Notes: generated by a model not told the origin, from the letters alone. Counted from the first letter of the stretch, positions 32,144 through 41,305 are shown. The stretch is DNA of 64,000 nt from JBIYSM02 sp044759095 (GCF_044759095.2 NZ_JBIYSM020000011.1:1-64000), one strand, 5' to 3'. Translations and numbers: made by a program.

Positions 32144-34243
32144 ATGAACTCGCACAGAAAGAGGATATACACGTTCTGTTTTCTGTTGGTTTTTCTGTTT
32201 GGCCAGTTGTTCGGTGTGACAACCATTCAACAGGCAGGCGCTGCGGAACAGCAGCAGATTGTCGATTTGATCATCAGTCTGAACATCCCGGAAGCAGAGG
32301 CGCGAGTTGCAGGCGATACCCTGCAGCTCCAGGCTCTTCACGTGTATGCGGACGGACACTTTGCGAGGGCGGGAAACAACCTGAGCTGGCAGTCATCCAA
32401 CAAGAACGTAGCGTCTGTTGACGACTATGGGAACGTACATTTTCACGAGCACAACGGAAGAACATTTATCACGGTTTCAGACGGGACGTTTCAGGACCGC
32501 ATCGCCTTTGATCTCCATCAAAAAAACGAGCAGAAGGTATCTGTCGTCAAACAAAGCGGGGACCGCTACCAGGTAATCGATAAAGCCGTTGCCGGTATGA
32601 CGCTGGAAGAAAAGATCGGCCAGATGATGATGCCGGATTATCGAAAGTGGAACGGGGCAGACGTAACCAGGATGCTGCCTGAAATTGTAGAACAGGTCAA
32701 GAAATACCATATCGGCGGCGTCATCTTGTTCAGAGAGAACGTGGTCGACACAGAGCAGACCATTCGGCTTGTCAACGACTATCAGCGAGCTGCTGAAAAG
32801 TATGGTTTGTTGGTCACGATCGACCAGGAAGGGGGAATCGTAACCAGAATTCAAAAGGGAACCGATATGCCGGGAAACATGGCGCTTGGGGCTGCCCGTT
32901 CTGCGGAAATGGCGTGGAAAGTGGGAGACGCCATCGGCAGAGAGCTTGCTGCGCTTGGCATTAACACCAACTTTGCTCCGGTCATGGACGTCAACAACAA
33001 TCCGGATAATCCGGTGATCGGTGTGAGATCGTTTGGCGAAGATCCGCAGCTCGTTGCGGATCTGGGCGTTGCCTACATCAAAGGGCTTCAAAACAACGGG
33101 ATTGCCGCAACCGCCAAGCATTTTCCAGGTCATGGAGACACAGCTGTCGATTCCCATCTGGGATTGCCTGAAGTTCCGCATGACATGGAACGCTTGAAAA
33201 GAGTAGAGCTTTACCCGTTTCAACAGGCGATCGACGCCGGAGTGGATGCTATCATGACGGCACATGTCACGTTTCCGAAGATAGATGACACCAAGGTCAT
33301 CTCAAGGAAAGACCGTACACAGATCGCTCTTCCGGCTACCTTGTCGCCGAAGGTGATTACCGGATTGATTCGCGACGATCTCGGGTTCGACGGAGTGGTG
33401 TCGACTGACGCCATGAACATGCAGGCGATTGCCGACCACTTCGGACCGGTTGATGCTGCCGTCAGAGCCGTCAAGGCAGGGGTAGACATCGTCTTGATGC
33501 CGATTGGACTGGAATCAGTGACAGCGGGTGTTCTACAGGCGGTAAAATCAGGGGAAATAGATGAAAAACGGATCGATGTTTCCGTTAAACGCATTCTTAC
33601 CCTCAAAGTAAAACGGGGTATTTTCAAAACGGAGAATCCAGCAGATGTAGAGGAACAGATCGATCGGGCAAAAGCCGTGCTCGGCTCCACCCAAAACAAG
33701 CAGGTGGAAGGGGACGCCGCAGAAGGAGCCATCACTCTGGTGAAAAACGAAGGGGTTCTGCCTCTTAAGGTCGATGACACGAAAACCATCGCAGTAGTCG
33801 GCACGACCTATTTGGATAGTTTGGTTGATGCAGTAAAAAAGCATCATCCCCAAGTAAGCGCAATCAAAGTGGAGAACGGCGCTCTTACCGAAGAGCAGTG
33901 GAAACAGGTAACCGAGGCAGACACCGTGATAATCGGTTCCTATACCTTTGACGTAAAGGGGAGACTGCCAGACAACCCGACCATGAAAGTGTACAATCAG
34001 ATTATCGAAAAAACCAACCATCCGGTTATTACCGTAGCGATTCGAAATCCGTATGACATCATGGCCTACCCGGAAGTGGATGCCTACCTGACACAATACG
34101 GTTTCCGCACTGCGAACTTCCAGGCGGCGGCAGCAGTTCTGTTCGGGAAGCTGCAACCTGTTGGAAAGCTTCCTGTCACGATCCCGGATGGTCAAGGCGG
34201 GACAATGTTTACGTACGGCCATGGATTGGAGTATAGCCGTTAA
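32144..34243 (+). CDS. nagZ: Beta-N-acetylglucosaminidase NagZ (GH3) with N-terminal Ig-like domain
   Basis: A 699-residue exported GH3 enzyme. Signal peptide at 1-28, a BIG2-like domain at about 35-130 (LSWQSSNKNVASVDDYGNV), the GH3 barrel at about 145-480 with the NagZ signature KHFPGHGDTAVDSH (His-Asp dyad) and nucleophile Asp in VVSTDAMNM, then a C-terminal GH3 sandwich domain. NagZ releases GlcNAc from muropeptide fragments, leaving MurNAc ends for NamZ. The two-domain form matches the Bacillus YbbD type. ATG 32144 follows AAGGGGGAAAGAGG; it is 15 bp from the previous gene. Confidence 0.93.
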   Translation: MNSHRKRIYTFCFLLVFLFGQLFGVTTIQQAGAAEQQQIVDLIISLNIPEAEARVAGDTLQLQALHVYADGHFARAGNNLSWQSSNKNVASVDDYGNVHFHEHNGRTFITVSDGTFQDRIAFDLHQKNEQKVSVVKQSGDRYQVIDKAVAGMTLEEKIGQMMMPDYRKWNGADVTRMLPEIVEQVKKYHIGGVILFRENVVDTEQTIRLVNDYQRAAEKYGLLVTIDQEGGIVTRIQKGTDMPGNMALGAARSAEMAWKVGDAIGRELAALGINTNFAPVMDVNNNPDNPVIGVRSFGEDPQLVADLGVAYIKGLQNNGIAATAKHFPGHGDTAVDSHLGLPEVPHDMERLKRVELYPFQQAIDAGVDAIMTAHVTFPKIDDTKVISRKDRTQIALPATLSPKVITGLIRDDLGFDGVVSTDAMNMQAIADHFGPVDAAVRAVKAGVDIVLMPIGLESVTAGVLQAVKSGEIDEKRIDVSVKRILTLKVKRGIFKTENPADVEEQIDRAKAVLGSTQNKQVEGDAAEGAITLVKNEGVLPLKVDDTKTIAVVGTTYLDSLVDAVKKHHPQVSAIKVENGALTEEQWKQVTEADTVIIGSYTFDVKGRLPDNPTMKVYNQIIEKTNHPVITVAIRNPYDIMAYPEVDAYLTQYGFRTANFQAAAAVLFGKLQPVGKLPVTIPDGQGGTMFTYGHGLEYSR

Positions 34244-34257
34244 AGGGAGAAAAGAGT

Positions 34258-34337
34258 AGACATCCCATACAGCCACAAGGAAAGGGTTCGGGGCCCCACC
34301 CGGCGAAGCGTTAGCTCATGCCGGGTGGGTTTTTTTA
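34258..34337 (+). repeat. Dispersed hairpin repeat, copy C1
   Basis: GACATCCCATACAGCC, then ACAAGGAAAGGG, TTCGGGGCCCC, then a hairpin ACCCGGC with GCCGGGT and loop GAAGCGTTAGCTCAT, then seven T residues. It can serve as the terminator of the namZ-amiE-nagZ operon. It lacks the AT-rich lead of the other copies. Confidence 0.85.
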
Positions 34338-34441
34338 GTGTATAAGAATTTATAAATTTGGACATCCCATACAGCCGCTAGAAAAGTGTTCGGGGCCCCA
34401 GCCGACACCAGCGTTAGCTAAAGTCGGCTGGGTTTTCTTAC
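34338..34441 (+). repeat. Dispersed hairpin repeat, copy C2 (tandem with C1)
   Basis: It follows C1 without a gap: AT-rich lead TATAAGAATTTATAAATTT, GGACATCCCATACAGCC, GCTAGAAAAGTG, TTCGGGGCCCC, then a different hairpin (AGCCGAC with GTCGGCT) whose loop keeps GCGTTAGCTAA, then TTTTC. The conserved loop with changed stem bases is the pattern expected of a structured RNA. Confidence 0.85.
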
Positions 34442-34688
34442 GTATGCGAAAGTCGCTCCCGGGGCTAATTTGAATCAAAAGAGGGGAACTTATCTAAGGA
34501 TGGGAAGAAAAAAGTTATTTTTATGTCCTCTCCAAATGGACATTATTGAAACAAGATGATAATCTAATAATGAAAAGATGAGATTTAACAAGGGTTTAGC
34601 TCGTCCTTCTCCGTCTATGTGACAAGGACAGTTGTGTGCGCGGAAAAGCCTGCCTAAACCTTTAGATCCTACATAGGAGGGGTACTTT

Positions 34689-35882
34689 ATGGCAAGTAAA
34701 GTCCTGGACCAATTCCTGCAAGAGCATCTGGCCGACTTGAAAAGCAAAGGATTGTACAATGTCATTGATCCGTTGCAGAGCGCAAACGGACCGATGATTA
34801 CCATTGCGGGGAAAGAACTGATCAACTTATCCTCCAATAACTATTTGGGTTTGGCAACAGATCCGCGTTTGATCGAGGCGGCCGTCGAAGCGACCAAAAA
34901 ATACGGTGTGGGGGCAGGAGCCGTACGCACCATCAACGGTACGCTGGAACTGCACGTCAAGCTGGAAGAAAAGCTGGCCGAATTCAAACAAACAGAAGCA
35001 GCCATTGCCTATCAATCGGGATTTAACTGCAACATGGCTGCCATCTCTGCCGTGATGGACAAAGACGATGCGATTCTCTCCGATGAACTGAATCACGCCT
35101 CCATCATTGATGGCTGTCGTTTGTCCAAAGCCCAAATCATTCGCTTCAATCACTCCGACATCGACGATTTGCGAGCCAAAGCGAAAGAAGCCAAGGAGTC
35201 CGGCCGTTACAAAAAAATCATGGTCATTACCGACGGGGTTTTCTCCATGGACGGCGATGTGGCAAAACTGCCGGAGATCGTGGAAGTAGCTGAGGAATTT
35301 GATTTGATTACCTACGTGGATGATGCCCATGGTTCTGGTGTAATGGGGAAAGGCGCCGGCACCGTAAAGCATTTTGGTCTATCCGACAAGATTGATTTCC
35401 AAATTGGCACTTTGTCCAAAGCGATTGGTGTTGTCGGCGGATATGTAGCCGGCAAGAAAGATCTGATTGACTGGCTAAAAGTACGGAGCAGACCGTTCCT
35501 GTTCTCCACTGCTTTGACACCGGCGGATGTAGCAGCCGCTACCAAAGCCATCGACATCCTCATGAGCAGCACCGATCTTCATGACAGGCTGTGGAACAAT
35601 GGAAATTACCTGAAAAAAGGCTTGAAAGAATTGGGATTCAACATCGGGGAAAGCGAAACGCCGATCACTCCCTGCATGATCGGAGACGAGAGCCAAACCC
35701 AGGAGTTCAGCAAGCGTCTGTATGAAGAGGGCGTATACGCCAAAGCAATCGTTTTCCCGACGGTTCCGAAGGGAACGGGACGGGTACGCAACATGCCGAC
35801 AGCTGCACATACAAAAGAAATGCTGGACCGCGCATTGAACATCTATGAAAAAGTTGGCAAAGAAATGGGGATCCTGTCATGA
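34689..35882 (+). CDS. kbl: Glycine C-acetyltransferase (2-amino-3-ketobutyrate CoA ligase)
   Basis: A 397-residue PLP enzyme of the alpha-oxoamine synthase family, full length. Motifs: SSNNYLGLATDPR near the start, YQSGFNCNMAAISAVM, DDAHGSGVMGKG and the PLP Lys in GTLSKAIGVVGGYV. It splits 2-amino-3-ketobutyrate with CoA into glycine and acetyl-CoA, the second step of threonine degradation. The start ATG has ATAGGAGGGG upstream. Its stop overlaps the start of tdh by ATGA. Confidence 0.95.
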   Translation: MASKVLDQFLQEHLADLKSKGLYNVIDPLQSANGPMITIAGKELINLSSNNYLGLATDPRLIEAAVEATKKYGVGAGAVRTINGTLELHVKLEEKLAEFKQTEAAIAYQSGFNCNMAAISAVMDKDDAILSDELNHASIIDGCRLSKAQIIRFNHSDIDDLRAKAKEAKESGRYKKIMVITDGVFSMDGDVAKLPEIVEVAEEFDLITYVDDAHGSGVMGKGAGTVKHFGLSDKIDFQIGTLSKAIGVVGGYVAGKKDLIDWLKVRSRPFLFSTALTPADVAAATKAIDILMSSTDLHDRLWNNGNYLKKGLKELGFNIGESETPITPCMIGDESQTQEFSKRLYEEGVYAKAIVFPTVPKGTGRVRNMPTAAHTKEMLDRALNIYEKVGKEMGILS

Positions 35883-36841
35883 AAAAAATCCTGGTAACCG
35901 GTGCGCTTGGACAAATTGGTTCCGAGCTTGTGATGAAAATGAGAGACAGCTACGGTGCGGACAACGTCATCGCAACCGACATCAGACGAATCGAGGATAA
36001 TAAGGTCGTTCAATCCGGGCCCTTCGAGATCCTGGATGTCACTGATGCAAAAGCCATGGCTGACATCGCCCGAAGTTACCAGGTTGATACCATTATTCAC
36101 CTGGCTGCCCTGTTGTCTGCAACGGCGGAAGCAAAACCGCTTTTGGCGTGGAATCTGAACATGGGCGGACTGCTCAACGCGCTCGAAGTCGCCAGAGAGC
36201 TCAAGTGTCAGTTCTTTACGCCAAGTTCCATCGGAGCATTCGGGCCGTCCACACCAAAAGAAAATACGCCGCAAGATACCATTCAGCGCCCGACCACCAT
36301 GTATGGAGTCAACAAAGTATCCGGTGAACTGCTTTGCGATTATTACTATCACAAATTTGGCGTTGATACGCGCGGACTGCGCTTTCCGGGGCTGATCTCC
36401 TACGTAACGCCGCCGGGGGGAGGCACCACGGACTACGCAGTGGAAATTTATTACGATGCGATCAAAAAGGGCACATACACCTCGTATATTGCCCAAGGCA
36501 CCTATATGGACATGATGTATATGCCGGATGCACTGAACGCCATTATTCAGTTGATGGAAGCCGATCCGTCCAAGCTGAAACACCGCAATGCGTTCAATGT
36601 CACAGCGATGAGTGTGGAACCGGAGGACTTCCGAGCGGCCATTCAAAAACACATTCCGGAGTTTACCATGGATTATGCTGTCGATCCCGTAAGGCAAGCT
36701 ATAGCCGACAGTTGGCCAAATTCCATTGACGCGACGGCAGCCAAAGAAGAGTGGGGCTTTCAAGCGGAATTTGACCTGCAAAAAATGACGAGCGATATGC
36801 TTACGAAATTGCGTGAGAAGTTCTTTCAACAAATTGGATAA
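35879..36841 (+). CDS. tdh: L-threonine 3-dehydrogenase, SDR type
   Basis: A 320-residue extended short-chain dehydrogenase with TGALGQIGSEL (residues 7-17) for NAD, a Ser/Tyr/Lys catalytic set (TPSSIGAFGP and TMYGVNKVSGE) and GLRFPGLIS. This epimerase-like form of threonine dehydrogenase is distinct from the zinc MDR form of E. coli. With kbl, overlapping by 4 bp, it makes a complete pathway from threonine to glycine and acetyl-CoA. Confidence 0.94.
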   Translation: MKKILVTGALGQIGSELVMKMRDSYGADNVIATDIRRIEDNKVVQSGPFEILDVTDAKAMADIARSYQVDTIIHLAALLSATAEAKPLLAWNLNMGGLLNALEVARELKCQFFTPSSIGAFGPSTPKENTPQDTIQRPTTMYGVNKVSGELLCDYYYHKFGVDTRGLRFPGLISYVTPPGGGTTDYAVEIYYDAIKKGTYTSYIAQGTYMDMMYMPDALNAIIQLMEADPSKLKHRNAFNVTAMSVEPEDFRAAIQKHIPEFTMDYAVDPVRQAIADSWPNSIDATAAKEEWGFQAEFDLQKMTSDMLTKLREKFFQQIG

Positions 36842-36846
36842 TGGTT

Positions 36847-36990
36847 AAGAAAACCCACCCGGCATTCGCTATCCTCAACCCACTCGGCGGTAGCTATCGC
36901 TGAGCCGAGTGGGGTCCCTTTCTTCGCCGGGCGGGGCCCCGAACCCTTTTCTAGCGGCTGGGATGTCCAAATTTATAAATTCTTATACAC
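36847..36990 (-). repeat. Dispersed hairpin repeat, copy D (nested double hairpin)
   Basis: Read on the minus strand from 36990: AT-rich lead, GGACATCCCAGCC (without ATACA), GCTAGAAAAGGG, TTCGGGGCCCC, then the nested double hairpin as in copy B (outer GCCCGGCG with GCCGGGTGGG, inner CACTCGGC with GCCGAGTG), ending in TTTTCTT. It is oriented with and downstream of the small gene 37043-37255, and convergent to tdh, so it may terminate both. Confidence 0.85.
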
Positions 36991-36993
36991 GAA

Positions 36994-37029
36994 CAAAAAA
37001 CAAGCCCAGTGACGCATGGGCTTGTTTTT
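36994..37029. terminator. Bidirectional Rho-independent terminator
   Basis: CAAGCCCA and TGGGCTTG form an 8-bp stem flanked by A-run on the left and T-run on the right, so it works on either strand. It lies after the stop of 37043-37255. Confidence 0.85.
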
Positions 37030-37042
37030 ATAAGCAGAGTTG

Positions 37043-37255
37043 CTATTGCTCTTCTCTGCGGTGACCTATTTCCGATTCGTTCAATTCTTCTCTGGCCTTC
37101 TCAAGCAGCGTTTGATAATCCCGCAATACCTCTGTCATCGCGCTGAGCGTTTCGGTATACTCCGGTTTCAAACTGATCTCATCCATCGCTTTATGGAGAT
37201 GCGCCATTTTGTTTTCCGTCTGCCTGAGAAATTCTACCCAATCCATTCCATTCAC
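37043..37255 (-). CDS. Small coiled-coil protein, paralogue of 10560-10796
   Basis: A 70-residue helical protein: R-TENKMAHLHKAMDEIS, then LTMTEVLRDYQ-type segment (AMTEVLRDYQTLLEKAREEL). It shares its plan, GTG start and first codons with 10560-10796. The start is fixed by AAGGAGGG eight bases upstream. Function unknown; it has no membrane segment or known domain. A hairpin repeat (copy D) lies directly downstream. Confidence 0.75.
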   Translation of the reverse strand: MNGMDWVEFLRQTENKMAHLHKAMDEISLKPEYTETLSAMTEVLRDYQTLLEKAREELNESEIGHRREEQ

Positions 37256-37323
37256 GCGAAATCCCTCCTTCTTCTTTAGTAATTGTCCACAAGCGGAAAA
37301 TTTATTGCCCGTTTTTCATCGTT

Positions 37324-38355
37324 CTACTGTTTTTGCCTGAGGTAGGCTTCATCCTTCATAAACATCCGCCAAAAAAAGATAAATCCCGGAATCAAGATGG
37401 CAAAGCCGACCAGATAACTGACGAACAGGGCGCGAAAGGTAGCGGGATCGGTAAAGCCGGACTGGATCGTAATATCCGGGTACACGATATAAGGCAGATG
37501 GGCAGCTCCGTAGGCATAGCTGGCCAGCAGGTATTGCACGGTGACGCTGATGACGGCGAGTCTGGGAAGATGAAGTCCCAGTTTGACCTGCTGCGGGAGC
37601 AACAGCAAAATGTACCCAAGAAAAAAGCAGAGGGCCGACACAATCAGCCAGGGCAGATAGCCGAACAGTTTGTCATACAGCCAAGCCGCTTCCCATCTCA
37701 TGGTTTGCAGCGTCAACAGCGCCATCAACAGGGTGACGGGTCCAAGCAGTACCGCATCACGCCGGTAGATCTCAAACGCCTGTTTTTCGTTCGATACGAA
37801 GGAATAATCGCTTAACAAGAGCGACGAGAGAAACAGCGTACTGGCGATGGCCAGGCCGATGTAGGACAGGACATGCGGACTGGTCAACAGCTCTTTCCAA
37901 TCGAGCATCGGAACCCCTTCTGTCCGTTTGACAAATCCTCCCTGGGTGATCGGCAGCACGGCGATCAACAGAGCGGGGATGAGAATGCCGGTAATGCCGG
38001 ATACGATACTTAGCATTTTGTTGTACTTGGGAACCATATGGGCGTACACCAAAAACGCGCTGCGGATGAGCAGAAGCAGAACGACCAGGCTTCCCGGAAT
38101 CAGGAGGACGGTTCCCAGGGTGTAGATGGCGCCCGGGAAAAAGGTGACGAGAGCGACGACGATCAGCACGATAAACACATTGGTCACTTCCCAGGAAGGG
38201 GAGAGATACCGGTTGGCGATGTTGGTCGCACGGGTCTTTTCATGATTCACATACACCATCGACCAAAACCCGGCGCCAAAGTCGATGGAGGCGGCCACAG
38301 AGTAGATCATGACAAAGATCCAGAGCAGCGTCACCGCAATAATCGTATCTGTCAC
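37324..38355 (-). CDS. cydB: Cytochrome bd-type quinol oxidase subunit II
   Basis: A 343-residue membrane protein with about eight or nine spans, CydB family (IDFGAGFWSMVYVN near the start, then TWL-like and PNI-type segments, SYLVGFAILIPGFIFFW at the end). GTG 38355 is used since AAGGA lies ten bases upstream; a TTG at 38379 overlaps that site. It pairs with CydA upstream (27-bp gap) to form the membrane oxidase that reduces oxygen with quinol at low oxygen. Confidence 0.9.
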   Translation of the reverse strand: MTDTIIAVTLLWIFVMIYSVAASIDFGAGFWSMVYVNHEKTRATNIANRYLSPSWEVTNVFIVLIVVALVTFFPGAIYTLGTVLLIPGSLVVLLLLIRSAFLVYAHMVPKYNKMLSIVSGITGILIPALLIAVLPITQGGFVKRTEGVPMLDWKELLTSPHVLSYIGLAIASTLFLSSLLLSDYSFVSNEKQAFEIYRRDAVLLGPVTLLMALLTLQTMRWEAAWLYDKLFGYLPWLIVSALCFFLGYILLLLPQQVKLGLHLPRLAVISVTVQYLLASYAYGAAHLPYIVYPDITIQSGFTDPATFRALFVSYLVGFAILIPGFIFFWRMFMKDEAYLRQKQ

Positions 38356-38382
38356 TTCACACCAATCCTTTTTGCGCAAGGT

Positions 38383-39720
38383 TTATTGTACAGACTCAGG
38401 CTCACCTCCATCCAGTTTCAGAGGATGACGCCGGAAATAATGCCGGAATACGAATACCGTGATGACGGCGAGCAGGAGGTAAAACACGAGAAACACACCA
38501 AACAGGACGGCCAGACCCTCTGCCCGGGTTGCGGCTTCAGCGGTCCTCATGGTTCGGTAAATCACCCACGGCTGTCTCCCTGTGCAGGCGAATACCCATC
38601 CAAATTCAATTCCCAGCATGGAGAGCGGGCCGCTTAAGACGAAGATCCACATCACCCAGCGGGGAAATGACTCCCGCTTCAGCAGCTTTTTCCAGGCAAA
38701 CCCGAGAAATCCTACGAAAATCAGCATCGAACCGATTCCGACCATCGCGTTAAACAAGGTGTGAACAAACAAGGGCGGCCAGTATTCTTCCGGAAAATCA
38801 TTCAGTCCGACCACCACCTCGTCAAAACGGTTGCCGGCCAAAAAGCTGAGCAGCCAAGGAATCTCAATGGCGTACTTTACCTCTTTGGTTACCGGATCGG
38901 TAAATCCCCCGATCGCCAGCGGAGCGTACGGCTGCGTTTCGAACAGGCCTTCGGCGGCGGCCAGTTTCTCCGGCTGGTAGCGATGAAGATATTGTGCCGA
39001 CTCATGCCCGTTTAGGGCAGTGAGCAGGGAAAAGGCCCCCCCCATAATGAGACCCATCAACAACGCTTTTTGGTGAAACAAATACTCCCGGCTCGCTTTT
39101 TTTGCCTTCAGCATTTTCAAGGCGGCGATGGAAGCAATGACGAAGGCCCCGGTCATATAGGCCGATACCGTCACGTGGAGAGCCGTGACAAAAAAACTCG
39201 GATTAAAAAAGGCGGCCCACGGATTTACGTTCACAATGCTGCCATTGACGATTTGAAACCCGGCAGGAGTGCCCTCAAACGCATGTACATTGGTAATCAG
39301 GACGGCAGAGGCAGTCGCTCCGAGCAGGACAAAAAACACACTCATGATTCTCATCCACGGTGTCAGGCGATCGGCCGCGTATACGTAGATGGACATGAAC
39401 AAAGCCTCTAGGAAGAACGCAAAGATTTCAATTTGAAACGGCAGAGAAATGACTTTGCCCACCACCTCCATGAAACCCGGCCACAATAAAGAGAGCTGCA
39501 CACCGGCGATCGTGCCTGAAGGGATGGCGACTCCAAGCAAAATGGCTTGTCCTTTTGTCCACCGTTTGGCCATCAGCTCGTAGTCTTTGTCCTTCGTGCG
39601 CTGGAAGAGCAGTTCGGCGAGCAGGATCATCAGGGGGAGCCCCACTCCAAGCGTGGCAAAGATGATATGAAATGCCATCGTCGTGCCGAACGTCGCCCGG
39701 GCTAGCATGATGTCGTCCAT
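38383..39720 (-). CDS. cydA: Cytochrome bd-type quinol oxidase subunit I, short Q-loop type
   Basis: A 445-residue CydA with nine predicted spans. Heme ligand candidates are His in MAFHIIFATLG and His in TALHVTVSAY. The GRQPWVIY motif that follows the quinol loop is clear. At 445 residues it has the short Q-loop typical of cyanide-insensitive or YthA-like oxidases. The start ATG has AAAGGATG upstream. It forms an operon with cydB; no cydCD genes follow in this window. Confidence 0.92.
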   Translation of the reverse strand: MDDIMLARATFGTTMAFHIIFATLGVGLPLMILLAELLFQRTKDKDYELMAKRWTKGQAILLGVAIPSGTIAGVQLSLLWPGFMEVVGKVISLPFQIEIFAFFLEALFMSIYVYAADRLTPWMRIMSVFFVLLGATASAVLITNVHAFEGTPAGFQIVNGSIVNVNPWAAFFNPSFFVTALHVTVSAYMTGAFVIASIAALKMLKAKKASREYLFHQKALLMGLIMGGAFSLLTALNGHESAQYLHRYQPEKLAAAEGLFETQPYAPLAIGGFTDPVTKEVKYAIEIPWLLSFLAGNRFDEVVVGLNDFPEEYWPPLFVHTLFNAMVGIGSMLIFVGFLGFAWKKLLKRESFPRWVMWIFVLSGPLSMLGIEFGWVFACTGRQPWVIYRTMRTAEAATRAEGLAVLFGVFLVFYLLLAVITVFVFRHYFRRHPLKLDGGEPESVQ

Positions 39721-39834
39721 GCAAAAACATCCTTTCAGGCAATAACGCCAAACTTTTCCTGCTTAGCTTGCCGATTGGATCGTGTCATTATGCATACGTG
39801 CAAACGATCATCGGAGAATCCCCATCATACAGCA

Positions 39835-39861
39835 ACGCTCTTTCCTCAAGGGAAAGAGCGT
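39835..39861. terminator. Perfect hairpin between the 39881 gene and cydA
   Basis: ACGCTCTTTCC and GGAAAGAGCGT form a perfect 11-bp stem with a 5-base loop. No T-run follows on the minus strand, so it may be a weak terminator or a regulatory stem in the cyd leader. Confidence 0.5.
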
Positions 39862-39880
39862 CCATCGTCGACAAGGATGT

Positions 39881-40357
39881 TTATGTACGTGTAAAACCTT
39901 CTTCCAAAAGGTATTGCTCGGCTTCCTTATAGGATTCAAAAGATTCTTCCAGGTTTAGACCGGCATAAACATTCCACAGATCATGTTCGTTTACGAGCAG
40001 AAGCGTTTGTTGTCCCGGGCCGATCCAACGGTCTTCGTGGACCTCTGCGCCAGCGTCTGTTTCTGCTTTGGGTTCCGGTTTGCGGGAGAGGTACCGAATC
40101 GACGCCTCAATCAAAGAGCGAAGCTCGTTCTCCGAGTAATCGCGAATATTGACCATCCCTTTATCATCTGTGGCCGTCTTGGGCAAATGTCCAGCGTACA
40201 CGTAGCCGTTCCCGTTCGGATGCAAGTGCTGTACGACAATTTTTTTGTCATGGACGCTGCCTTCATAATGAAAATTTACCCGCCCGAGCGAAACCTGTTT
40301 TCGCTGCAATTGCGGGAACGATTCGATAATCGCCAGTTTTTCTTCAAAAGTCAACAT
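39881..40357 (-). CDS. Hypothetical protein
   Basis: A 158-residue soluble protein I cannot assign. The N-terminal half reads as a small alpha-beta domain (QVSLGRVNFHYEGSVHDKKIVVQHLHPNG), a charged linker follows (KPEPKAETDAGAEVHEDRW), and the C-terminal half ends in SYKEAEQYLLEEGF. No signal peptide or catalytic motif is seen. The start ATG has GGAGGAACC in front. It lies between cydA and the ydjO-like gene in the same direction. Confidence 0.75.
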   Translation of the reverse strand: MLTFEEKLAIIESFPQLQRKQVSLGRVNFHYEGSVHDKKIVVQHLHPNGNGYVYAGHLPKTATDDKGMVNIRDYSENELRSLIEASIRYLSRKPEPKAETDAGAEVHEDRWIGPGQQTLLLVNEHDLWNVYAGLNLEESFESYKEAEQYLLEEGFTRT

Positions 40358-40422
40358 GGTTCCTCCGCATGTCTCTCGTAATGGATTGCCCGACGATTAT
40401 ACCACAGATTACAGGTGTCAGC

Positions 40423-40620
40423 CTACTTCGTATAGTTCCAGGTGAGCGGAGGCAGCATTTTCGTTTCCATTACCATGTTGGAGCTGCAAATGGGGCAGAG
40501 CGGTTTTTTATCAAACGTCAGGTTCTCTCTCATCCAACACGAACAGCTTTCATTGCTGCACGTCCAAACAGACGTCTCTTCATCTTGAACCGGTTCCTGA
40601 TTTCGTTTTGCATGATACAT
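40423..40620 (-). CDS. YdjO-like cold-inducible zinc-ribbon protein
   Basis: A 65-residue protein with two Cys pairs (VWTCSNESCSCW and PLCPICSS) and the family ending TKMLPPL. It matches the cold-inducible YdjO group of Bacillus. ATG 40620 is used because GGAGGTG is eight bases upstream; the longer frame has no such support. The cold-shock gene next door supports the assignment. Confidence 0.85.
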   Translation of the reverse strand: MYHAKRNQEPVQDEETSVWTCSNESCSCWMRENLTFDKKPLCPICSSNMVMETKMLPPLTWNYTK

Positions 40621-40706
40621 TTGGCGAACACCTCCGGAGCGTATGTACGGGATGGAATAGAAAAAGAACTGCCCAAGCACGGACAATTCTTTTAACCTAA
40701 ACAAAC

Positions 40707-40907
40707 CTACATTTTCACAACATTTTCGGCTTGGGGGCCGCGGTTTCCTTGAACAACGTTACATTGAACGCGTTGCCCTTCTTCGAGGGACTTGAAGCCA
40801 TCACCGGCGATCGCACTGTAGTGAACAAACACGTCATTGCCGCCTTCCATTTCTATAAATCCATAACCTTTTTCTGCGTTGAACCATTTCACTGTACCGG
40901 TTCCCAT
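40707..40907 (-). CDS. CspA-family cold-shock protein
   Basis: A 66-residue single-domain RNA chaperone: TVKWFNAEKGYGFIE (RNP1) and DVFVHYSAI (RNP2), full OB fold ending AENVVKM. It binds single-stranded nucleic acid and melts RNA structure in the cold. The start is at ATG 40907. The gene lies 87 bp upstream of the ydjO-like gene on the same strand. Confidence 0.96.
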   Translation of the reverse strand: MGTGTVKWFNAEKGYGFIEMEGGNDVFVHYSAIAGDGFKSLEEGQRVQCNVVQGNRGPQAENVVKM

Positions 40908-41042
40908 TTGCGAAGACCTCCAAAAAATAGACAGATTTTCAAGTATCGTTTGCGCTTTAAACAGCACTCTATATAATATGTGAAAGAAGGCTTTGTTTTA
41001 TACGAGAAAAATGGATAGAAAATGAATGGAGATGTATGGAAC

Positions 41043-41252
41043 ATGACGGAACATAACCACAATGAAACGGAAACCGCGGCAAGCAAACCTGGAAAGATCA
41101 GCCTGCAGGAAGCAATGAAACGAAAGCTTGCTGAAAAAAAGCAAGCACAAACGAACCAACATTCGTTTGCCAATCAGAAATCCGGCAATCAAATGATGAA
41201 GAGCCAGCAAACGAAAAAACCAAACAATCAGCGAAGACGTACCGGAGTATAG
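41043..41252 (+). CDS. Small basic hypothetical protein
   Basis: A 69-residue, Lys/Gln/Asn-rich, probably disordered protein (KISLQEAMKRKLAEKKQAQ, then a basic end QRRRTGV). Start ATG 41043 with GGAGATG upstream; ATG 41022 would add seven residues. A strong terminator follows, which supports a real transcript. Function unknown. Confidence 0.6.
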   Translation: MTEHNHNETETAASKPGKISLQEAMKRKLAEKKQAQTNQHSFANQKSGNQMMKSQQTKKPNNQRRRTGV

Positions 41253-41268
41253 GCCATTTCTCTCCATG

Positions 41269-41305
41269 ACGGAGTCCCCCAAAAGAGTGGGGGACTCCGT
41301 TTTTG
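41269..41305 (+). terminator. Rho-independent terminator
   Basis: ACGGAGTCCCCC and GGGGGACTCCGT form a perfect 12-bp stem followed by TTTTTG. Confidence 0.92.
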
